This document shows positions 6,939 to 11,233 of a DNA stretch of 11,233 nt, piece after piece. Source of the stretch: DATDAH01 sp036525535 (lineage in GTDB: Bacteria; Actinomycetota; Acidimicrobiia; Acidimicrobiales; DATDAH01); contig DATDAH010000306.1 of NCBI GenBank assembly GCA_036525535.1, positions 1 through 11,233 on the forward strand, in the 5' to 3' direction. A program made the translations under genes and the position numbers. Each line of letters starts with the position of its first letter. Position 1 is the first letter of the stretch. The notes beneath the pieces were generated by a model. It saw nothing but the letters and a program-made list of their open reading frames with translations, searched no databases and was not told where the DNA came from.

Positions 6939-6943
6939 CTCCT
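6939..6943 (-). promoter_or_regulatory. Shine-Dalgarno AGGAG in front of an ATT codon
   Basis: AGGAG on the minus strand (CTCCT on the plus strand), with an 8-base spacer to the ATT at 6930-6928. No ATG, GTG or TTG in the synthetase frame lies at a usable distance; the first downstream is the GTG 39 bases further on. This decides between an ATT start and the 13-residue shorter GTG start. Confidence 0.45.
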
Positions 6944-6985
6944 GTGTGCCCTGCGCCGACGGTTCGGGACTTGGCCGCATGGGGG

Positions 6986-7016
6986 ACGATCGTGGCCAGC
7001 GCGACCACTACGATCG
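6986..7016. promoter_or_regulatory. Divergent-gap inverted repeat with two ACGATCG boxes
   Basis: The perfect 8-base palindrome ACGATCGT (6986-6993) and a second ACGATCG (7010-7016) lie 24 bases apart. Read together, CGATCGTGG and CCAC-TA-CGATCG form an imperfect inverted repeat with a two-base bulge. It lies between the divergent acyl-CoA synthetase and oxidoreductase starts and overlaps the -10-like TACGAT of the latter, so it could be a regulator site. Chance cannot be excluded. Confidence 0.27.
7009..7014 (+). promoter_or_regulatory. Putative -10 element TACGAT for the oxidoreductase-SDR operon
   Basis: TACGAT fits the TANNNT class and ends 9 bases before the GTG at 7024. There is no convincing -35 at normal spacing and no Shine-Dalgarno sequence before the GTG, so a leaderless or near-leaderless transcript is suggested. 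Confidence 0.32.
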
Positions 7017-7023
7017 GCGTCCC

Positions 7024-8007
7024 GTGCTCACCTTCATCCGGTTCGACATGCGGGCCCCCTCGTGGGGTCCCGCCACCCCCGCCGAATTGCACAAGGCCAC
7101 CCTGGACATGGCCGAGTGGGCCGACCGCGTCGGCTTCGACTCGATCGTGGTCAGCGAGCACCACGGCTCGGCCGACGGTTTCCTGCCCGCCCCGATCGTG
7201 GCCGCGGCCGCCATCGCCGGCCGCACCCGCCGGGCCGGCATCAGCATCTCCGCCCTCCTGGCCCCGCTCCACGATCCGGTCCGGGTGGCCGAGGACCTGG
7301 CGGTGCTCGACCTGCTGTCCGAAGGTCGGGTGACCACGATCCTCGGCCTGGGCTACCGGCCCGAGGAGTACGAGATGTTCGACGCTCCCTGGGACACCCG
7401 GGGCGCCTTCTTCGACGACTGGGTCCAGGCCCTGCTCGACGCCTGGAGCGGCCAGCCCTTCACCTACCGGGACCGCACGGTGCCGGCGGTGACCCCGCAG
7501 GCCCTCACCGAGCCACACCCGCCCGTCTTCATCGGTGGCCGATCCAAGGCCGCGGCCCGTCGGGCGGCCAAGTTCGGGCTCAACTTCTTCCCGGACTCGT
7601 CCGCCCCCGCGCTACGGGAGGCTTACGAGGAGGCCTGCCGGGCCCAGGGCCGCGAGCCGGGCTTCATGATCACGCCGGAGGACCCGGTCACGTTCGTGTT
7701 CGTCCACGACGACCCCGACGGCTACTGGGAGCGCATCGGCCCCCACGTCCTGCACGAGGCCATGACGTACTCGGGCTGGCAGCGGGAGGGGGAGGCCTCT
7801 TCGGCCGCCACCGACGCCCGCTCGCTCGAGGAGCTGAAGGCAGGCGACCGGTTCGCCGTGCTCACCCCCGACGAGGCCGTGGCCCACCTCCGGCGGGGCA
7901 ACCTCCTCCTCTATCCACTCTGCGGGGGCATCCCGCCGGAGCTGGCCTGGGAGTCGCTGCTCCTGGTCGAGCACGAGGTCCTGCCGAAGGCCCGCGGCGA
8001 CGCGTGA
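7024..8007 (+). CDS. LLM class flavin-dependent oxidoreductase (second luciferase-like paralogue)
   Basis: Encodes 327 residues of a luciferase-like barrel, clearly different from the one at 667-1677. Visible family blocks are LTFIRFDMRAP at the N-terminus, GFDSIVVSEHHGSADGF (38-53, the EHH motif near the flavin site), RAGISISALLAPLHDPVRVAEDLAVLDLLSEGR (70-102), ILGLGYRPEEYEMF (106-119) and PPVFIGGRSKAAARRAA. Cofactor may be FMN or F420, and the substrate is unknown. The GTG at 7024 is preferred since the predicted protein then begins directly with beta1 and a -10-like element lies just upstream. An in-frame ATG at 6979 would add 15 charged residues without family resemblance. The open frame extending back to 5563 is antisense to the synthetase and is not coding. 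The stop TGA overlaps the SDR start (GTGA, 8004-8007), so the two are probably made as a unit and may act on successive intermediates. Confidence 0.88.
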   Translation: MLTFIRFDMRAPSWGPATPAELHKATLDMAEWADRVGFDSIVVSEHHGSADGFLPAPIVAAAAIAGRTRRAGISISALLAPLHDPVRVAEDLAVLDLLSEGRVTTILGLGYRPEEYEMFDAPWDTRGAFFDDWVQALLDAWSGQPFTYRDRTVPAVTPQALTEPHPPVFIGGRSKAAARRAAKFGLNFFPDSSAPALREAYEEACRAQGREPGFMITPEDPVTFVFVHDDPDGYWERIGPHVLHEAMTYSGWQREGEASSAATDARSLEELKAGDRFAVLTPDEAVAHLRRGNLLLYPLCGGIPPELAWESLLLVEHEVLPKARGDA

Positions 8008-8828
8008 GCCGGCCGGTGGACCTGGATGTCAGCCCGGAAGGGATGCTGCTGACCGACCGCGTGGCCGTGATCACGGGCGCCGCCCAGGGCATCGGCGAGG
8101 CCTGCGCCGTCGCTCTGGCCCGGTTCGGGGCCGACGTGGCCATCTGTGACCGCGAAGCCGAGGGCCTCGCCGCGACCGCGGCCGCCATTGAGGCTTTGGG
8201 CCGTCGCGTCGTCAGCGCCGAGCTGGACGTCCGCGACGCCGACGCGGTCGATGCCTTCCTGGCCGCGGTCGAGGCCGAGTACGGCCATGTCGACGTGCTC
8301 GTCAACAACGCCGGAGGGACCTTCTTCTCGGCCTTCCTCGACGTGAGCAGCCGGGGCGAGGACGCCCTCATCGCCGAGAACTTCACCCAGGTCACGCACT
8401 TCATCCGCCGGACCGTGCCCCTCATGGGGGAGCGGGGGGGTTCCATCGTGAACGTGACCTCGATCGAGGGGCACCGGGCCGGGCCCGGCTTCGCCGTGTA
8501 CTCGGCCATGAAGGCGGCGTTGGCCAACCTGACCAAGAGCCTGGCCCTCGAGCTGGCCGAGCGACGTATCCGGGTCAACTGCATCGCCCCGGACATGATC
8601 CCGACCCCAGGTGACGCCGGCTTGTCCATCGAGGCGGCCGCCGCCGAGCGGGACTGGTCGAAGACCGTGCTCCCGGACATGGGCCACCCCGACGACTGCG
8701 CCGCCGCCGTCGTCTACCTGGCCGGCGACTTCAGCCGCTTCGTCACCGGTACGACGCTCCACCCCGACAGCGGCAACCTCGCCAGCGGCGGCTGGAAGCG
8801 ACTCCCGAACGGCACGTACACGCTGTAA
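8004..8828 (+). CDS. Short-chain dehydrogenase/reductase (classical SDR, probably NAD(H)-dependent)
   Basis: Encodes 274 residues with a complete classical SDR set: the nucleotide-binding TGAAQGIG (24-31), an acidic Asp49 at the end of beta2 in AICDRE, the usual mark of NAD(H) rather than NADP(H) preference, NNAG (101-104), Asn126, and the catalytic Ser153 (NVTSIEG), Tyr166 and Lys170 (YSAMK). IRVNCIAPDMIPTPGD follows. The enzyme should interconvert a hydroxyl and a ketone on an unknown substrate. The GTG start at 8004 forms a four-base GTGA overlap with the oxidoreductase stop. An ATG at 8043 would give 261 residues and still keep the whole fold, and its upstream GGAAGGG is too close to be a good ribosome binding site. 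A G+C-rich hairpin follows the stop codon. Confidence 0.92.
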   Translation: MSRPVDLDVSPEGMLLTDRVAVITGAAQGIGEACAVALARFGADVAICDREAEGLAATAAAIEALGRRVVSAELDVRDADAVDAFLAAVEAEYGHVDVLVNNAGGTFFSAFLDVSSRGEDALIAENFTQVTHFIRRTVPLMGERGGSIVNVTSIEGHRAGPGFAVYSAMKAALANLTKSLALELAERRIRVNCIAPDMIPTPGDAGLSIEAAAAERDWSKTVLPDMGHPDDCAAAVVYLAGDFSRFVTGTTLHPDSGNLASGGWKRLPNGTYTL

Positions 8829-8833
8829 CGCTC

Positions 8834-8868
8834 ATCCGCCTGAAGGCGGGCCCCTGACGGGGGCGGAT
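8834..8868 (+). terminator. G+C-rich stem-loop after the SDR gene
   Basis: Six bases after the TAA stop, ATCCGCC (8834-8840) can pair with GGCGGAT (8862-8868). Alternatively two smaller hairpins form: CCGCC-TGAA-GGCGG (8836-8849) and CCCC-TGAC-GGGG (8851-8862). There is no U-tract, as is common for actinobacterial terminators. It may end transcription of the oxidoreductase-SDR operon. Confidence 0.4.
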
Positions 8869-8968
8869 CGGCGTCGCCACTGCGGCTGGTCGGTTTGCGA
8901 ATCAGCGACCCGCAGGCGATCACGTTCGACACGGGCTGGCGCCGTCCGACCCCTTCGGCGGCGGGTTG

Positions 8969-8974
8969 TAGCTT
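8969..8974 (+). promoter_or_regulatory. Putative -10 element TAGCTT for the isochorismatase-fold / TetR operon
   Basis: TAGCTT (TANNNT class) ends 7 bases before the GTG at 8982. No Shine-Dalgarno sequence precedes that GTG and no -35 is evident, so a leaderless transcript is the simplest reading. Confidence 0.3.
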
Positions 8975-8981
8975 TCCGGCC

Positions 8982-9599
8982 GTGGCGGTGGATCTTTCGG
9001 CGCTGGTTGACCCGGGGCACACGGTCGTGGTCACCCAGGAGTGCCAGGTGGGGGTGCTCGGCGAGCGGGCGGCGTTTCCGGAGCTGGCCCGCGCGGCGCG
9101 GGACACCGGGATGCTCGGAGCGGCCGGACGGCTGGTGGCCGGGGCCCGAGCAGCAGGTGTCGACGTCGTCCACTGCGTCGCCGCCCGCCGCCCCGATGGG
9201 CGGGGATCGAACCACAACGCCCGGTTGTTCGCCGCCGCGGCGAAGGCCGGCGGTCAGCTCACGCCGGGCAGCGAGGCGGTCCAGGTCTGCCCGGAGATCG
9301 GGATCGAGCCGACCGACGTCGTACTGACCCGCCTTCACGGGCTCGGCCCGATGGGTGGCACGGACCTCGACGTGGTCCTGCGCAACCTGGGGGCGACGAC
9401 CGTGGTGGGCATCGGCGTGTCGGTGAACGTCGGGATGACCAGCTTCGCCTTCGACGCCGTGAACGCCGGCTACCAGTTCGTCCTGCCCCGGGACGCCGTG
9501 GCCGGGGTGCCCGAGGCCTACGCCGACGCCGTGATCGACAACAGCCTCTCGCTCGTCGCCACGGTCACCACCGTCGACGCCGTGGTGGCCTGCTGGTGA
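8982..9599 (+). CDS. Isochorismatase-fold protein lacking the Asp-Lys-Cys triad
   Basis: Encodes 205 residues with the alpha/beta layout of isochorismatase-like hydrolases: beta1 HTVVVTQECQVGVLG (13-27), VVHCVAARRPDG (62-73), VLTRLHGLGPMGGTDLD (114-130), TTVVGIGVSVNVGMTSFAFDA (139-159) and Y-QFVLPRDAVAG (164-175). In cysteine hydrolases of this fold the triad is Asp (in D-x-Q), Lys and Cys (in the GVATNxCV loop). Here those positions read Glu20 (E-C-Q), Arg117 and Gly151, so the classical nucleophile is absent. It may bind a ligand, catalyse without a cysteine as isochorismatases themselves do, or be inactive. I recall similar actinobacterial proteins with the same GVSVNV loop, so this may be a conserved subfamily, not decay. 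The GTG at 8982 is chosen because it starts just before beta1 and follows a -10-like site; the GTG at 8988 is an alternative. Its stop overlaps the TetR start. Confidence 0.78.
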   Translation: MAVDLSALVDPGHTVVVTQECQVGVLGERAAFPELARAARDTGMLGAAGRLVAGARAAGVDVVHCVAARRPDGRGSNHNARLFAAAAKAGGQLTPGSEAVQVCPEIGIEPTDVVLTRLHGLGPMGGTDLDVVLRNLGATTVVGIGVSVNVGMTSFAFDAVNAGYQFVLPRDAVAGVPEAYADAVIDNSLSLVATVTTVDAVVACW

Positions 9600-10255
9600 C
9601 CACCGCCGATGCCGGCCCCCGCGCCGCCGACGGTCGGGTCCCCGGGCGCCGCGGCCTGGCCACCCGTCAACGCCTGCTGGACCACGTGGCGGAGATGCTG
9701 GCCGCGGGCTCGTACCGCGACCTGCGGGTGGTGGACGTGGCCCGCCAGGCCGGGACCTCGCCGGCCACCTTCTACCAGTACTTCGCCGACGTCGAAGAGG
9801 CGGTCCTGGCCCTGGCTGAAGAGGTCGCCCGGGTCGGCCAGGACCTGTTGGTGCCCCTTGTCGAAGGCCCCCGCTGGCGGGGGCGCGAGGGCTACGCCGC
9901 CGCATTGGCCGTCGTGGACGGCTACCTCGAGTTCTGGGCCGACCACGGCGCAGTCGTACGGGTGTTGGACCTGGGCACGACCGAGGGGGACGCCCGCTTC
10001 CGCCAGATCCGCAGTCGCCTGTTCACCCGCTTCAACGAGGCCCTGGCCGACCGGGTGACCCAGGAGCGCACCGTGGGTGACGACGTCGACCCCCGGGCCA
10101 CCGCCGGGGCCATGACCTCGATGCTGGCTCATGTGGCCGACCACCGCTACGGCTTCGAGTCCTACGGAATCCGTACCGCGGACGTGCGCGAGTCCATGGG
10201 CCGGATCCTCTTCACGACGGTCACCGGCCGTCGCCCGCCGTTCGCCGAGAGCTGA
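9596..10255 (+). CDS. TetR/AcrR-family transcriptional regulator
   Basis: Encodes 219 residues. The N-terminal HTH spans roughly residues 23-68: TRQRLLDHVAEMLAAG, then YRDLRVVDVARQAGTSPATFYQYF, the typical TetR recognition region ending in FYxYF. The rest (about 70-215) is alpha-helical sequence expected for the ligand-binding and dimerisation domain. The GTG start at 9596 forms a GTGA overlap with the end of the isochorismatase-fold gene, which indicates translational coupling and shared expression. It most likely represses its own operon, probably through a site in 8829-8981, and could respond to a molecule bound or processed by its partner; the ligand is unknown. A possible ABC1-kinase gene follows after 30 bases on the same strand. 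Confidence 0.9.
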   Translation: MTTADAGPRAADGRVPGRRGLATRQRLLDHVAEMLAAGSYRDLRVVDVARQAGTSPATFYQYFADVEEAVLALAEEVARVGQDLLVPLVEGPRWRGREGYAAALAVVDGYLEFWADHGAVVRVLDLGTTEGDARFRQIRSRLFTRFNEALADRVTQERTVGDDVDPRATAGAMTSMLAHVADHRYGFESYGIRTADVRESMGRILFTTVTGRRPPFAES

Positions 10256-10285
10256 CCGATTGGCGCTGGGGGCCCTGGTCCTCTC

Positions 10286-11233
10286 ATGGTGGTCGACATG
10301 AGACGGCGGACCGCCCTCGTGCTTCTCGGCACCACAGCGGCCGCGGTCGCGGTCCTGGCCCGGCGTCGTCGGGCGACGCCCACGGCGATCGGTGAGCCCG
10401 TGATCCGGGCCACCGGTCGATCGGCCCGGAGCGCGGCGTTGGCCGGGTTCGGGGCCCGCACGGGCGGGGCCTATGCCGCCCACCGGGCCCGGACCGTGTT
10501 CGTGTCGACGAGCCGGCGGGAGGAGCTGAACGACGCCTTCGCCCTCCGCACCGCCGAACAGGTGGCGGCCGAGCTGGGGAACCTCAAAGGGGCGATGATG
10601 AAGCTGGGCCAGATGGCCAGCTACCTCGACCAGGGCCTCCCGTCGCCCATCCGGACCGCCCTGGCCGAGCTCCGTCAGGACGCCCCGCCCATGAGCGCGG
10701 AGCTGGCGGCCGGCGTCATTCGGGACGAGTTCGGCCCGGGCCCCGACGAGCTCTTCGCCGAGTGGGATCCCGTGCCGTTGGCCTCCGCATCGATCGGCCA
10801 GGTCCATCGAGCCCTGACCCACGACGACCGGGCCGTGGCCGTGAAGATCCAGTACCCCGGCGTGGACGAGGCGATCCGGGCCGACCTGGACAACGTCGAC
10901 GCCCTCTTCGGCGCCGCCGGCTTCGTGTTCTCCGGCCTGGACCCCGACGCCCTCGTGATCGAGCTGAAGGAGCGCCTGGTCGAGGAGCTGGACTACCGCA
11001 CCGAGGCGGACAACCAGCGCCTCTTCGTCGAGTACTACCGGGATCACCCGTTCATCCACATCCCCGACGTGGTCGACGAGCTCTCGACCGGCAGGGTGCT
11101 CACGACCGAGCTGTCGCCCGGGGTCCGCTGGGACGAGGTGCTGACGTGGAGCCAGGAGGAACGGGACCTGGCGGGCGAGGCCATCTTCCGCTTCGTGTTC
11201 CGTTCGCTCTATCGGCTCCATGCCTTCAACGGC
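10286..11233 (+). CDS. ABC1/UbiB-type atypical kinase, N-terminal part (3'-truncated by window edge)
   Basis: The frame is open from 10286 to the window end, giving 316 residues with no stop. ABC1/UbiB proteins are atypical protein-kinase-like ATPases or kinases linked to isoprenoid quinone synthesis and lipid handling at membranes. Diagnostic pieces are KGAMMKLGQMAS (101-112, the KxGQ motif at 106-109), the alanine-rich loop LASASIGQVH (165-174), Lys187 in VAVKIQYPG and the EELDYRTEADN segment (233-243). The catalytic-loop and metal-binding motifs would lie beyond the window end. Residues 9-25 form a short hydrophobic segment bounded by RRR and RRRR, a possible membrane anchor with the N-terminus inside. 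Either the ATG at 10286 or that at 10298 could be the start; the second has GGTGG five bases upstream. It follows TetR by 30 bases and may be co-transcribed. Members of the family are common in actinobacteria and fairly diverse, so the substrate is not predicted. Confidence 0.92.
   Translation, partial: MVVDMRRRTALVLLGTTAAAVAVLARRRRATPTAIGEPVIRATGRSARSAALAGFGARTGGAYAAHRARTVFVSTSRREELNDAFALRTAEQVAAELGNLKGAMMKLGQMASYLDQGLPSPIRTALAELRQDAPPMSAELAAGVIRDEFGPGPDELFAEWDPVPLASASIGQVHRALTHDDRAVAVKIQYPGVDEAIRADLDNVDALFGAAGFVFSGLDPDALVIELKERLVEELDYRTEADNQRLFVEYYRDHPFIHIPDVVDELSTGRVLTTELSPGVRWDEVLTWSQEERDLAGEAIFRFVFRSLYRLHAFNG

Larger units (their letters stand above)
8829..8981 (+). other. Intergenic region before the isochorismatase-fold / TetR operon
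   Basis: Apart from the stem-loop at its left end, this 153-base gap holds a weak inverted repeat GGTCG-N13-CGACC (8888-8910) and a -10-like hexamer near the right end. It is the natural place for the operator of the TetR regulator encoded downstream. An open frame continues through it from a TTG at 8895 into the next gene, but the added residues show no family resemblance, so I treat it as non-coding. Confidence 0.45.

Noticed and set aside
5563..7023. Long plus-strand open frame continuous with the luciferase-like gene, suggesting an N-terminal fusion of about 480 residues
   Set aside because: It is antisense to the acyl-CoA synthetase, which has complete ANL motifs; the residues are low-complexity and Arg/Gly/Asp-rich, typical of shadow frames in GC-rich DNA.
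6931..7518. Minus-strand upstream extension of the acyl-CoA synthetase frame to 683 residues
   Set aside because: The extension is antisense to the well-supported oxidoreductase at 7024-8007 and has no family resemblance; it is simply a lack of stop codons.
8888..8910. GGTCG-N13-CGACC as the TetR operator
   Set aside because: Five-base arms with a long spacer are easily found by chance in this composition; mentioned in the intergenic entry but not called as a site.
9518..11221. Minus-strand 567-residue open frame
   Set aside because: Antisense to TetR and the ABC1-type gene, both with clear motifs; the composition is that of a shadow frame.

Overview
The window is strongly GC-rich, gene-dense and rich in GTG starts. 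It contains F420-type luciferase-like oxidoreductases, a CYP142-like P450 and an LldD2-like dehydrogenase. Together these point to an actinobacterium, probably of the Acidimicrobiia/Mycobacteriales kind; this is inferred from gene content, and no rRNA or other taxonomic marker is present. No tRNA, rRNA, CRISPR array, insertion sequence or phage gene was seen. There is no gene-free stretch over 300 bases; the longest are 481-666 (a repeat) and 8829-8981 (hairpin plus a putative promoter).

Layout. 1-480: 3' part of msrA (+). 481-666: a 67-bp tandem repeat with a related inverted element. 667-1677: Rv3520c-like F420-dependent oxidoreductase (+), tail-to-tail with 1674-3017, an M28-fold protein with a substituted active site (-). 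That gene is translationally coupled to an FMN-dependent LldD2-like alpha-hydroxyacid dehydrogenase (3014-4222, -). The dehydrogenase is divergent from a CYP142-like cytochrome P450 (4273-5442, +). 5467-6930: an AMP-forming acyl-CoA synthetase (-), convergent with the P450 and divergent from a second luciferase-like oxidoreductase (7024-8007, +). The latter is coupled by a GTGA overlap to a short-chain dehydrogenase (8004-8828, +). 8982-9599: an isochorismatase-fold protein lacking the usual catalytic triad, coupled by another GTGA overlap to a TetR-type regulator (9596-10255). 10286-11233: the N-terminal 316 residues of an ABC1/UbiB-type kinase-like protein, running off the window.

How the genes may work together. 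The middle of the window (two flavin/F420 oxidoreductases, P450, acyl-CoA synthetase, SDR, hydroxyacid dehydrogenase) looks like an oxidative catabolic neighbourhood for a hydrophobic carboxylic acid or sterol-like substrate: P450 hydroxylation, CoA activation, then redox steps. In Mycobacterium tuberculosis, homologues of the first oxidoreductase (Rv3520c) and of the P450 (Rv3518c, CYP142) sit close together in the cholesterol catabolism region, so a steroid or side-chain role is a reasonable inference but not shown. No KstR-like AACnnGTT palindrome was noticed in the intergenic gaps. I see no convincing evidence for a wholly new multi-gene system. The points most worth following are two apparently catalytically altered enzymes (the M28-fold protein and the isochorismatase-fold protein paired with TetR), the tandem repeat that supplies a ribosome binding site, a probable ATT start for the acyl-CoA synthetase, and a recurrent leaderless-promoter pattern.
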